From contig NZ_UIDD01000011.1 in NCBI RefSeq assembly GCF_900497695.1, forward strand, positions 359,562-423,561: 64,000 nucleotides of DNA, given 5' to 3'. The position numbers and the translations under genes were made by a program. This DNA is from Pseudomonas wadenswilerensis (GTDB lineage: Bacteria; Pseudomonadota; Gammaproteobacteria; Pseudomonadales; Pseudomonadaceae). Under the pieces are notes generated by a model that was not told the DNA's origin, searched no databases, and saw only the letters and a list, made by a program, of their open reading frames with translations. Positions 24,751 through 34,088 of this stretch are shown here, piece by piece (the first letter of the stretch is position 1; every line of letters begins with the position of its first letter).

Positions 24751-24765
24751 TGGAATCAAGTTCCA
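24751..24765. promoter_or_regulatory. Candidate IclR-family operator
   Basis: TGGAA-TCAAG-TTCCA, perfect 5-base arms, 34 bases upstream of the FAD dehydrogenase start. It resembles the E. coli IclR box and the site at 23734-23748. Confidence 0.55.
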
Positions 24766-24798
24766 AAATATAACAAAACTTGTTGGAGGAGACTGCTC

Positions 24799-26511
24799 AT
24801 GCCCGTCGACACCCCGCTGGTCGAATGCGATGTACTGGTCATCGGTTCCGGCGCCGCCGGACTGGCCGCTGCGGTGACTGCCGCCTGGCATGGTGAAAAA
24901 GTCATCGTGGTCGAAAAAGACCCGGTGTTCGGCGGTGCCACGGCCTGGTCCGGCGGCTGGATGTGGGTGCCGTGCAACCCGCTGGCACAGCGCGCCGGGA
25001 TCATCGAAGAGCGCGCCCAGCCGCGCAGCTACCTGGAGCATGAACTGGGCGAGCGTTTCGATGCGCCAATGATCGATGCGTTCCTGGAAGCTGCGCCCAA
25101 CATGGTGTCGTTCTTCGAGCGCCATACCCAACTGAAATTTGCCGACGGCAACGGCATTGCCGACATTCACGGCAACACCCCCGGCGCCGGCACCGGCGGG
25201 CGTTCGGTAATTGCGGCGCCTTACGACGGGCGCCAGGTGGGTAAGAAGCTGCTCAAGCGCCTGCGCAAAACCCTGCGCGAAACCTCGTTCATGGGCATGC
25301 CGATCATGGCCGGCAAGGACCTCGGTGCCTTCCTCACCCTCACCCGTTCCTGGCGTTCGCTAATGCACGTGAGCAAGCGTTTCAGCCGCCACCTGCTCGA
25401 CCTGGCGATCCACGGCCGGGCCCTGCAACTGGTCAATGGCGTAGCGCTGATTGCGCGATTGGCCAAATCGGCTGAAGACCTTGGCGTGTTGCTCTGGGAG
25501 TCAGCAGCGGCTCGCCAGTTGATCCAGGATCAGGGCCGGGTAAGCGGTGCCGTTATTGAAACCACCCGCGGGCCGATCCGCATCCATGCCCGCAAGGCCG
25601 TGGTACTGGCCGCCGGCGGCTTTGCCAATGACGTCGAACGGCGCAAGGCGCTGTTCCCGCGAACACCCACCGGCCACGAGCACCTGGCCCTGCCGCCGCT
25701 GGGCGCCAACGGTGACGGCCTGCGCCTGGGCGAAAGCGTTGGCGGCCAGGTTGCCGATGACTTGCACAGCCCGGTGGCTTGGGCGCCGGTGTCGCGGGTG
25801 CCGCACACGGACGGCAGCATTGGGCATTTCCCGCACATCATTGATCGGGCCAAGCCCGGCATCATCGGCGTGCTCGCCGACGGCAAGCGCTTCGTCAACG
25901 AGGCCGACGGCTACTACGACTACGTCAGCGCCATGGTCGCCCAGGCGCCCGGGGACAAGGTCGAGTCGTGGTTGATCTGCAGCCATGCCTTCCAGCGTCG
26001 TTATGGCCTGGGCATCTCGCGGCCGTTTCCTTTACCGGTGCAGCCGTTGATCAATTCCGGCTACCTGAAAACCGGCGATAGCCTCGAAGCCCTGGCGCGG
26101 GCCTGCGGGATTGACGCTCAGGGCCTGGTCGCGACGGTCGCCGAGTACAACCTGCATGCCCGCAACGGCGAAGACCCGCAGTTCGGGCGCGGCTCCACGC
26201 CTTACAACCGCAAACAGGGTGATGCCCTGCACGGGCCCAATCCGTGCGTGGCGCCGATCGAACAGGGGCCGTTCTATGCGGTGAAAGTCGAACCGGGCTG
26301 CTTCGGCACCTTTGCCGGGCTCAGGACCAACGCCCATGCGCAGGTACTGGACGAGCAGCGGCAGGCGATTGCCGGGCTGTATGCGGTGGGCACTGACATG
26401 GCCAGCATTATGGGCGGGCACTACCCGGCGGGCGGGATCAATCTGGGGCCGGCGGCGACGTTCGGCTATATCGCCGGGCGGCATATTGCCGGGGTGACAG
26501 ATTACGAGTAA
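24799..26511 (+). CDS. FAD-dependent dehydrogenase (FAD_binding_2 family)
   Basis: A 570-residue flavoprotein. The dinucleotide motif is VIGSGAAGLAAAVTAAW (about 14-30), followed by VVEKDPVFGGATAWSGGWMW. The C-terminal FAD motif includes GGHYPAGGINLGPAATFGYI. The closest families are 3-ketosteroid-delta-1-dehydrogenase and fumarate-reductase flavoprotein types, which desaturate or reduce a C-C bond beside a carbonyl or carboxylate. The substrate is unknown; the context (IclR, TIM-barrel protein, quinate genes) suggests a cyclic acid or ketone. ATG at 24799 has GGAGGA upstream. Confidence 0.85.
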   Translation: MPVDTPLVECDVLVIGSGAAGLAAAVTAAWHGEKVIVVEKDPVFGGATAWSGGWMWVPCNPLAQRAGIIEERAQPRSYLEHELGERFDAPMIDAFLEAAPNMVSFFERHTQLKFADGNGIADIHGNTPGAGTGGRSVIAAPYDGRQVGKKLLKRLRKTLRETSFMGMPIMAGKDLGAFLTLTRSWRSLMHVSKRFSRHLLDLAIHGRALQLVNGVALIARLAKSAEDLGVLLWESAAARQLIQDQGRVSGAVIETTRGPIRIHARKAVVLAAGGFANDVERRKALFPRTPTGHEHLALPPLGANGDGLRLGESVGGQVADDLHSPVAWAPVSRVPHTDGSIGHFPHIIDRAKPGIIGVLADGKRFVNEADGYYDYVSAMVAQAPGDKVESWLICSHAFQRRYGLGISRPFPLPVQPLINSGYLKTGDSLEALARACGIDAQGLVATVAEYNLHARNGEDPQFGRGSTPYNRKQGDALHGPNPCVAPIEQGPFYAVKVEPGCFGTFAGLRTNAHAQVLDEQRQAIAGLYAVGTDMASIMGGHYPAGGINLGPAATFGYIAGRHIAGVTDYE

Positions 26512-26618
26512 GGCGTACCTTGCAGCATGGCATCCCAGGGAAAGCAGACAGGCTGCTCACGATTATCCGCCACGCCAATACTTCACGGCCCCGGCGACCG
26601 TTCAAAAGGAATTGAATC

Positions 26619-29368
26619 GTGAACAACCTGACCCTACCCGATGGCGACGCAAAGCCAATCGATCAACTGTTTTCCTGTACCACTGCCCGCGTTGACTTGT
26701 GGCGTGAGCTCAACGCCCTGTGTCGCCGCTGGCGCAACTGCAAAGATCAGCCCGCTAGCGCGAAGGTCCAGCAGCAATGCCTTGCCCAACTCGAGCAGCT
26801 TGCGCAATTGGAGGCTTACCAGGCCTACCCGGGCCCTCGCCTGCTGGCCCTGCTGGTCGAACGCGTAGCAGCGGGCAATGGCATCGGAGCCCTGCATCTG
26901 GCTCAGCGCATCAGCAGTTCGCTGCTCGACCGCAGTTACAAGCAAGACGCAAACGACTGGGAGGCCAGCGAAGACCTGCCCGACGCACCCGCGCCCCGTA
27001 GTTTCGCCGCTGCGTCCGCACATCGTCCGTATTTCGAAACACTGATTGTCAGCCCCGCGCCAATCTCGACATGGCCGCAGCACCTTCAGGCCATTCGCCA
27101 GTTGCGCCGCCACCAGGACCCCTTCATCTACGAGCCCGTCATGACGGCTCCTTTGAGGATGCGTTGCTCGCGGTGATACTCAACGTCAACCTGCAAGCGG
27201 TCGTGATCTACGAAGGTTTCGCTTTTACATCGAGCTGTCGCGCCGCCTGGGTGCGTGAGCTGCTGGCCCCACACCTGGGCAACAGCCCGGACGACGAAGA
27301 CTCCACGAACCTGGCCTTGCCACTGGCCCGAGCGATCAAGTCCATCAGGCCGGAGCTCGATATCCTGCTGCTCAGCGATCGTCAGGTTGAGCGAATTGCC
27401 GGTGATGAAGACTACGCGTTCATCAGCCGGGTGTTCTACGAAGTCGAGGAGCCGCTGGAGATCCACCTGAGCCTGCTGCAAGGCGTTGCAAAACGCTATG
27501 AAACGCCGTTTTTCAACAACCTGAAACACTATGCTCAACGTCCTATCGGCACCTTCCATGCGCTGCCCATTGCCCGCGGAAAATCGATATTCAAGTCGAA
27601 CTGGATCCGCGACATGGGCGAGTTCTACGGCATCAACCTGTTTCTGGCCGAAAGCTCCGCCACCACGGGCGGGCTCGACAGCCTGCTAGAGCCCACCGGC
27701 AACATCAAAAAGGCCCAGGACCGGGCAGCCCATGCGTTCGGCGCACAGCAGGCGTTTTTCGTCACCAATGGCACCTCGACCTCGAACAAGATCGTTGAAC
27801 AAGCCCTGCTTGCGCCCAGTGACATTGTGATTGTCGATCGCAACTGCCACAAGTCACACCACTACGCCATGGTTCTGACCGGCGCCTACCCGCTGTATGT
27901 CGAAGCCTACCCGCTGCCCCGATACTCGATGTACGGCGCAGTGCCACTGAGCGCTATCAAGCAAGCGCTACTCGACCTGAAAAAGGAAGGAAAGCTGCAT
28001 CGGGTCAAACTGCTGGTGTTGACCAACTGCACCTTCGATGGTCATGTCTACAACACCTTCCGGGTCATGGAAGAATGTCTGGCGATCAAACCGGACCTGG
28101 CCTTTCTCTGGGATGAAGCCTGGTTTGGCTTTGCACGCTTTTCACCCCTGCTGCGTCGTCGAACCGGCATGGGCGCCGCCGCACAACTCAAGCAGGCGCT
28201 CAGTTGCCCGCAGTACCGGCACGCCTTCGAATGCCAGCGCGAACGACTGCAAGCGCTTGCTGCCGATGACCCTGCGCTGCTGCAGGAGCACCTGCTGATG
28301 GACCCGGACACCACCCGCGTGCGCGTCTACCAGACCAACTCCACCCATAAGTCTATGTCGGCGCTGCGCCAGGGCTCGATGATCCTGGTCGACGATCAGG
28401 ACTTCCATCACGTCGAAGCATCGTTCCGCGAGGCGGTATTTACCCACACGTCCACCTCCCCCAATCAGCAAATCATTGCTTCCCTTGATGTTGCCCGTCG
28501 GCAAATGGAGCTGGAAGGCTATGAACTGGTGATGTCGGCAACCCAGTTGGCCTTCGACATCCGTCGAGAGGTCAGCCGCCACCCGCTAATATCAAAGTAT
28601 TTCAAGATACTCACGATCGAGGACCTGGTGCCAACGGTCTATCGGGCTTCAGGGCTGCAGGATTACCTGGCCAAGGGTACTGCGTGGTCCACCGTCGTCG
28701 ATGCCCTGAACACCGATGAAGTCGCCCTGGACCCTACCCGCCTGACGCTGGTCTGTGGCCATGCAGGCTTTGACGGCACCACGTTCAAGAACTTGCTGAC
28801 CAACCGCTACGATGTTCAGTTGAACAAGACCTCTCGCAACAGCGTGCTGCTGCAAACCAACATCAACAACACTCGCAGTGACGTAGCACACCTGATCCGG
28901 GTGCTGGTACGAATCAGCCGCGAACTGGAGGATCGCCTGCGCACCAGTGATGGCAAACTGCGGGACACCTTCAATGCCCGAGTCCAGTCACTCATGGAAG
29001 ATGTGCCGGACCTGCCCGACTTCAGCTGTTTCTACCCCGCTTTTCGTGAGTCGGCGAACAGCAGTACGGCAGAAGGAGACATTCGCAGTGCTTACTACAA
29101 AGCCTACGACAGCGCAGCGTGCGAGCATATTCGTCTGTTCGACAAAACCATCGACGAACGCCTGGAAAACGGCCCGCCGCTGATCTCGGCAAACTTCGTG
29201 ATCCCCTATCCGCCGGGGTTTCCAATCCTGGTACCGGGGCAGGTGATCACTGCTGAAACGCTCTCGTTCATGCGCAAGCTCGATGTGAAAGAGATTCATG
29301 GCTACAACGCCGATGAAGGCTTGAAACTGTTGAAGTCTGAATCCATCGGCGTTACGACACCACGCTGA
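26619..29368 (+). pseudogene. Orn/Lys/Arg decarboxylase-family gene, frameshifted
   Basis: A PLP-dependent fold-I decarboxylase of about 915 residues split over two frames. The first part (26619 to about 27140) encodes an N-terminal helical region and ends naturally in QDPFIYEPV. The sequence then continues in another frame from 27143 with DGSFEDALLAVILNVNLQAV and runs to 29368. The core has the PLP lysine in NSTHKSMSALRQGS, LWDEAWFGFARF and TNGTSTSNKIV. The shift equals loss of one base (or gain of two) near 27141, with no slippery heptamer. It is a recent mutation or a sequencing error; the rest is intact and under apparent selection. The substrate (Lys, Arg or Orn) cannot be told. Confidence 0.75.
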
Positions 29369-29375
29369 TCAGAAC

Positions 29376-29400
29376 AAAAAGCCCGCCAATGGCGGGCTTT
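29376..29400. terminator. Bidirectional terminator
   Basis: GCCCGCC (29381-29387), loop AAT, GGCGGGC (29391-29397), with AAAAA before and TTT after. It serves the decarboxylase gene and, with TTTTTGTT on the minus strand, pcaHG. Confidence 0.88.
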
Positions 29401-29423
29401 GCTCATGTCACTCGCTTCAACAT

Positions 29424-30029
29424 TCAAAAATCGAAGAATACCGTCTCGCCTTCACCCTGAATGCGGATATCAAACCGATACGCCAGCTTGCCGTCTACCT
29501 CGCAACGGGTCGCAACCAGCGTCTCGCGCCGCTGCGGCTGCTCGATCAGGTTGAGCACCGGGCACTTGGCATTGGCCTCGGCTTCGTCATCGAAGTACAG
29601 GCGGGTCTGCAGGTGGATGTTGATGCCACGGGCAAACAGGCTGATGTTGATGTGCGGCGCCATCGGCACGCCCGCGGCGTTGTTCGCCACACCCGGCTTG
29701 ATGGTGTGCAAGGCCCACTCACCGGCATCGAACGTCGTGGCCGTGCGGCCGAAGCTGTTGAACGGTTTTTCCGGATCGAAGTCGCCCTGGTAGTCGCCAT
29801 TGTGGTCGGCCTGCCAGAACTCCAGGAACGAGTCGCGCACCAGATGGCCGTTGCCGTCATAGACATTGCCGAACACCAGGATGTGCTCGCCCGGGGCGTC
29901 AGTCCGCGCCATGCGGTTCCAGATCTCCTGGTCGCGGGTCGGGTTGCCGGCGGCCTCCAGGGCCAGGCCGATGTGCACGTAGGGGCCGGCGGTCTGCGAA
30001 GGGGTTTCCGGCAGCAGTTCGATAGGCAT
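29424..30029 (-). CDS. pcaG: Protocatechuate 3,4-dioxygenase alpha subunit
   Basis: A 201-residue subunit of the intradiol ring-cleavage enzyme. Typical features are ETPSQTAGPYVHIGLA at the start, LVRDSFLEFWQADHNGDY, and PHINISLFARGINIHLQTRL. The alpha subunit lacks the iron-ligand Tyr/His set, as expected, and pairs with PcaH. It is 11 bases downstream of pcaH in the same operon and ends at a shared terminator. It converts protocatechuate to 3-carboxy-cis,cis-muconate in the beta-ketoadipate pathway. Confidence 0.97.
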   Translation of the reverse strand: MPIELLPETPSQTAGPYVHIGLALEAAGNPTRDQEIWNRMARTDAPGEHILVFGNVYDGNGHLVRDSFLEFWQADHNGDYQGDFDPEKPFNSFGRTATTFDAGEWALHTIKPGVANNAAGVPMAPHINISLFARGINIHLQTRLYFDDEAEANAKCPVLNLIEQPQRRETLVATRCEVDGKLAYRFDIRIQGEGETVFFDF

Positions 30030-30040
30030 GGGGCACCTCC

Positions 30041-30760
30041 TCAGCAGTTTTCGAAGTGGGTCTTGCGCTGCCCGCGCAACACGATGTCAAAGCGGTAGGC
30101 CAGGCAATCCATGGGGTTGGCATTGCTCATGTCCAGCCGTGCGATCAGGCTCTGCACCGCGTCAGGGTTGGCAATCGACTTGACGATCGGGCACATCGGG
30201 ATCAACGGATCGCCTTCGAAATACAGCTGGGTGATCAAGCGCGTGGCAATCGACGGGCCGCTGATCGACACATGGATATGCGCCGGACGCCAGTCGTTGG
30301 GGCCGTTGCGCCAGGGGTACGGACCCGGCTTGATGGTGCGGAAGCTGTAGTAGCCTTGGCTGTCGGTCAGGGCCCGGCCGACGCCACCAAAGTTGGGGTC
30401 CAGCGGCGCCAGGTAGCGGTCGTTCTTGTGCCGGTAGCGGCCACCGGCGTTGGCTTGCCAGATCTCGACCAGGGTGTGCGGGATCGGTTTGCCGTGCTGG
30501 TCGCAGACGCGGCCGGCCAGGACGATGCGCTCACCGATCGGCAGGCCGCCGTTGTTGAAGTTGAGCAGCAGGTCGTGGTCGTGCGGGCCGAACTTGAGGT
30601 GCGAGAAATCCGGGCCGGTGCTTTCGCTGACCGACTGCGGGATGCTCACCAGGGCCTGGCGCGGCGAACGGGCGACGGAAGTCTTGTAGTCCGGGGTGAA
30701 GGCTTTCGGGTGCCAGTTGCGATCACGGATAGCGAAGCGACTGTTGTCTTGCGCAGACAT
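30041..30760 (-). CDS. pcaH: Protocatechuate 3,4-dioxygenase beta subunit
   Basis: A 239-residue catalytic subunit holding the non-haem Fe(III). All four ligands are present: Tyr109 (GGRYRHKND), Tyr148 (PGPYPWRNG), His161 and His163 (PAHIHVSI). The length and N-terminus (RFAIRDRNWHPKAF) match Pseudomonas PcaH. It is the first gene of pcaHG. A palindrome matching the PcaQ consensus is centred about 113 bases upstream of the start. The pathway upstream (quinate dehydrogenase, QuiC) is encoded in this same window. Confidence 0.97.
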   Translation of the reverse strand: MSAQDNSRFAIRDRNWHPKAFTPDYKTSVARSPRQALVSIPQSVSESTGPDFSHLKFGPHDHDLLLNFNNGGLPIGERIVLAGRVCDQHGKPIPHTLVEIWQANAGGRYRHKNDRYLAPLDPNFGGVGRALTDSQGYYSFRTIKPGPYPWRNGPNDWRPAHIHVSISGPSIATRLITQLYFEGDPLIPMCPIVKSIANPDAVQSLIARLDMSNANPMDCLAYRFDIVLRGQRKTHFENC

Positions 30761-30865
30761 GCCGTTCTCCTGTCTTGGAATTATTGGAGGGCCTGGGCGT
30801 GGCAGGCGAGCATGCAGTTTCCGGTATGCGGGGCCCGGCGAATACTGAAAAGAACCGCACCATAC

Positions 30866-30881
30866 ATAACCAAATGGTTAT
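30866..30881 (-). promoter_or_regulatory. PcaQ-type operator upstream of pcaHG
   Basis: ATAACC-AAAT-GGTTAT matches the published PcaQ binding pattern ATAACC-N4-GGTTAA. It extends to CATAACCA/TGGTTATG arms (30865-30882). PcaQ is a LysR activator of protocatechuate genes; no pcaQ gene is adjacent here. Confidence 0.6.
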
Positions 30882-30960
30882 GAATAGATCAGGAATCTGA
30901 CAGAGCCCCACGCGGTGAACTAATCTTTGTCCTCATGTTTCCAAGCTCCGGAGAGCACTC

Positions 30961-31845
30961 ATGCAATGGCGAAAAGGCAGGCGTAGCGACAATGTGGTCG
31001 ATGCCCGTGGCGAGGGCGGTGGCGGCATGCGCTTCGGCGGTGGCAAAGGCCTGAGCATCGGCGCGATCCTGTTGATTGTCGGGATTGGCTGGATCACCGG
31101 CCAGGACCCGCTGCAGATCCTCGGCCAACTGGCCGGGCAGATGGGCCAGGAACAGACCGCACCGGTCAGCCCTGGCACCGGCAAGGCGCCGCCGGCCAAC
31201 GACGAGCAGGCGGAATTCGTACGGTCCGTGCTGGGCGACACCGAAGACACCTGGAAGGCCATCTTCGCCCAGGCCGGCCGCCAGTACAAAGACCCCAACC
31301 TGATCCTGTTCAGCGGCCAGATCAACTCGGCCTGCGGCTTCGCCTCTTCGGCGGTCGGCCCGTTCTATTGCCCGGCCGACCAGAAGGTCTACCTGGACAT
31401 GAGCTTCTTCCGCGAAATGGAGCAGCGTTTCTCGGCCGCCGGCGACTTCGCCCAGGCCTACGTGATCGCCCACGAAGTCGGCCACCATGTGCAAACCCTG
31501 CTCGGCGTCTCGGCCAAGGTCCAGGCCGCGCGCCAGCGTGGCGAGCGCATGGAAGGCGACAACGGCTTGCTGGTGCGCCAGGAACTGCAGGCCGACTGCC
31601 TGGCCGGCGTCTGGGCTTTCCAGGCGCAAAAACGCTTGAACTGGCTGGAGCCCGGCGATATCGAAGAGGCCCTGAACGCCGCCAACGCCATCGGCGACGA
31701 CCGTCTGCAGCAGCAGGGCCAAGGCCGGGTGGTCCCGGATTCGTTCACCCACGGCACCTCGCAACAGCGCCAGCGCTGGTTCAAGACCGGCTTCGCCAAG
31801 GGCGATATAAACCAGTGCGACACCTTTAGCGCACGCTCGCTCTGA
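30961..31845 (+). CDS. ypfJ: YpfJ-type zinc metallopeptidase
   Basis: A 294-residue membrane-anchored protein of the neutral zinc metallopeptidase (DUF/PF04228) family. A Gly-rich N-terminal segment is followed by one membrane helix (about 31-46), then a low-complexity linker, then the peptidase domain with the zinc motif HEVGHH (171-176) and RQELQADCLAGVWAFQ, which supplies the third ligand. The catalytic part is predicted to face the periplasm. Its substrates are unknown. It is divergent from pcaH, separated by 200 bases, with GGAGAG before the ATG. Confidence 0.92.
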   Translation: MQWRKGRRSDNVVDARGEGGGGMRFGGGKGLSIGAILLIVGIGWITGQDPLQILGQLAGQMGQEQTAPVSPGTGKAPPANDEQAEFVRSVLGDTEDTWKAIFAQAGRQYKDPNLILFSGQINSACGFASSAVGPFYCPADQKVYLDMSFFREMEQRFSAAGDFAQAYVIAHEVGHHVQTLLGVSAKVQAARQRGERMEGDNGLLVRQELQADCLAGVWAFQAQKRLNWLEPGDIEEALNAANAIGDDRLQQQGQGRVVPDSFTHGTSQQRQRWFKTGFAKGDINQCDTFSARSL

Positions 31846-31941
31846 CCCGCCTGCCCCACCGTTTCGCGGCCACCTGAAGTCTCAGGCTGGCCGCAGAAAT
31901 GCCCTGTTACCTACCGCTGATCATTTTTGCTGAAAAAGCGT

Positions 31942-31968
31942 TTCAGCTCCGGCGCAAGCCGCCGATAA
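31942..31968 (+). promoter_or_regulatory. Candidate sigma-28 (FliA) promoter of the chemoreceptor
   Basis: A perfect FliA -10 element GCCGATAA (31961-31968) with a weak -35 (TTCAGCTC, 31942-31949) at 11 bases. It lies about 90 bases upstream of a methyl-accepting chemotaxis gene, a typical FliA target. Confidence 0.55.
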
Positions 31969-32055
31969 ACCCTGCTCAGAACATCGGCTGGCCATCAATA
32001 ACAACAACCTTCCACCGATTCGGATCAAGAAGCACAACGTTCCTGGAGGGATTGC

Positions 32056-33975
32056 ATGAATAGCTGGTTTGCCAACATCAGCGTCAACCTGAAACTCGGC
32101 CTGGGCTTTGGCCTGGTGCTGTTGCTTACCGGCCTGCTGGCCCTGACCGGCTGGAACAGCCTGGGCAGTCTGATCAATCGCAGTAACTGGATGAGTGACA
32201 TCACCCAGCTCAACAGCGACTTGACCAACCTGCGCATCACCCGCCTGCAGTACATGCTGACCAACGGCGACGATGCGGCGGCCGGTAACGTTCAGGTCAA
32301 GCTCAATGCCTTCAGCGAACAGCAGCAAAAACTGCTGAAGAGCTTCAAGAGCCCCGAGAACATCAAGCTGCTCCAGGACCTGGGCCAGACCATCAGCGAA
32401 TACCAGGTGTCGATCAACAAGATGCGCGCCGGCTACAAGACCAGCCTGGCCGCTCGCGATTCGATGAACCAGGCCGCGGCCCGCGCCATCGAGCTGATCG
32501 AAGCGATCAACCGCGACGTGCTGGCCCTGCCCGAGGGTGACGCCAGCCGCCTGGAGCAGTTCCGCACCACCACCCAGGCCAAGGAACAACTGCTGCTGGT
32601 ACGCCTGGCCGTGCGCAGCTACATCGCTGACATCAGCAGCGAGACCGAGCAACTGGCCTTGCGTCAGCTCGACACCGCCCTGGCCGAAATCGCCAGCCTG
32701 AACCGCCAGCTGCCTGGCGAAGCCGCGCGCATCAAGCAGTTCGAGACTGCCGTCATGGCTTACCGTGATGCCGTGCGCCAGTTCCGCGACGCCACCGCTG
32801 ATATCGCCGTGTCACGTCAGGAGATGACCGTTCAAGGTGCCGACATCGTCAAGACCAGCGACGCCCTGTACCAGATCCAGCTCGACCGTCGCGACATTGA
32901 AAGCGCTCAGGCCCGCACCCTGCAGCTGACCGCCACCTTGCTGGCGCTGCTGGTCGGTGTACTGGCCGCCGTGATCATCACCCGGCAGATCACCCGTCCG
33001 CTGCGCGAGACCCTGGCCGTGGTCGAGAAGATCGCCGCCGGCGACCTGACCCACAACCTGCGCGTCACCCGCCGCGACGAACTGGGTGTGCTGCAGCAAG
33101 GCATCCAGCGCATGGGCTCGACCCTGCGCGACCTGATCACCGGTATCCGCGACGGCGTCACCCAGATCGCCAGCGCCGCCGAAGAGCTGTCGGCCGTCAC
33201 CGAAGAAACCAGCGCCGGGGTCAACAGCCAGAAGGTTGAAACCGACCAGGTCGCCACCGCCATGCACGAAATGGCTGCCACTGTTCAGGAAGTCGCGCGC
33301 AATGCCGAGCATGCTTCCGAGGCTGCCACCGAAGCTGATGGCCAGGCTCGCGCCGGTGACCAGGTAGTCGCCGAAGCGATCAGGCAGATTGAACGCCTGG
33401 CCGAAGAAGTGCACCGCTCCACCGAGGCCATGGGCCAACTGCAGCAGGAAAGCCAGAAGATCGGCAGCGTCATGGACGTGATCAAGTCGGTGGCCGAGCA
33501 AACCAACCTGCTGGCGCTCAACGCTGCCATCGAAGCGGCCCGCGCCGGTGAAGCCGGTCGTGGTTTTGCCGTGGTGGCCGACGAGGTTCGCGGCCTGGCC
33601 CAGCGCACGCAGAAATCCACCGAAGAGATCGAAGAGCTGGTCGCTGGCCTGCAGAGCGGTACCCAGCAGGTGGCCAACGTGATGCTCGGCAGCCGCAACC
33701 TGACCGACAGCAGCGTCGAGCTCACCCGCAAGGCCGGTGCCTCGCTGGAAAGCATCACCCGCACCGTGTCGAACATTCAGTCGATGAACCAGCAGATTGC
33801 TGCAGCGGCGGAGCAGCAGAGCGCGGTGGCCGAGCAGATCAGCCGCAGCATTCTCAATGTGCGCGATGTGTCCGAACAGACGGCGGCGGCCAGCGATGAG
33901 ACCGCAGCGTCGAGTGTTGAACTGGCGCGCCTGGGTAACCAGTTGCAAACCATGGTCAGCCACTTCCGCGTCTGA
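32056..33975 (+). CDS. mcpS: Methyl-accepting chemotaxis protein, McpS-like (HBM sensor)
   Basis: A 639-residue chemoreceptor. The order is: first membrane helix (about 10-30), a long all-helical periplasmic domain (about 40-285) of the helical bimodular type, second membrane helix (about 287-309), HAMP domain, and a cytoplasmic signalling domain with the conserved hairpin tip EQTNLLALNAAIEAARAGE (around residue 480) and GRGFAVVADEVRGLAQRT. The N-terminus MNSWFANISVNLKLGLGF and its place between pcaH/ypfJ and ggt match McpS of P. putida, which senses TCA-cycle acids. Ligand specificity here is inferred from that match. Confidence 0.88.
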   Translation: MNSWFANISVNLKLGLGFGLVLLLTGLLALTGWNSLGSLINRSNWMSDITQLNSDLTNLRITRLQYMLTNGDDAAAGNVQVKLNAFSEQQQKLLKSFKSPENIKLLQDLGQTISEYQVSINKMRAGYKTSLAARDSMNQAAARAIELIEAINRDVLALPEGDASRLEQFRTTTQAKEQLLLVRLAVRSYIADISSETEQLALRQLDTALAEIASLNRQLPGEAARIKQFETAVMAYRDAVRQFRDATADIAVSRQEMTVQGADIVKTSDALYQIQLDRRDIESAQARTLQLTATLLALLVGVLAAVIITRQITRPLRETLAVVEKIAAGDLTHNLRVTRRDELGVLQQGIQRMGSTLRDLITGIRDGVTQIASAAEELSAVTEETSAGVNSQKVETDQVATAMHEMAATVQEVARNAEHASEAATEADGQARAGDQVVAEAIRQIERLAEEVHRSTEAMGQLQQESQKIGSVMDVIKSVAEQTNLLALNAAIEAARAGEAGRGFAVVADEVRGLAQRTQKSTEEIEELVAGLQSGTQQVANVMLGSRNLTDSSVELTRKAGASLESITRTVSNIQSMNQQIAAAAEQQSAVAEQISRSILNVRDVSEQTAAASDETAASSVELARLGNQLQTMVSHFRV

Positions 33976-34004
33976 CCCGCTGAAGCCGGGGCTGCTTTGC
34001 AGCC

Positions 34005-34077
34005 CATCGCCGGCAAGTCCGGCTCCCACAATGGATCTGTTTACACCGAACCCTGTGGGAGCTGGCTTGCCAGCGAT
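34005..34077. repeat. REP pair (REPIN)
   Basis: The left unit is GCCGGCaagtCCGGCTCCCACA; the right unit is TGTGGGAGCTGGCTTGCCAG. It lies between the convergent mcpS and ggt genes. The left unit and spacer start resemble those at 17696. Confidence 0.82.
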
Positions 34078-34088
34078 AGCTTCACCAC

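Noticed and set aside
27129..27150. Programmed ribosomal frameshift in the decarboxylase gene
   Set aside because: There is no slippery heptamer or obvious downstream stimulatory hairpin, and the family is not known for frameshifting; mutation or sequencing error is more likely.
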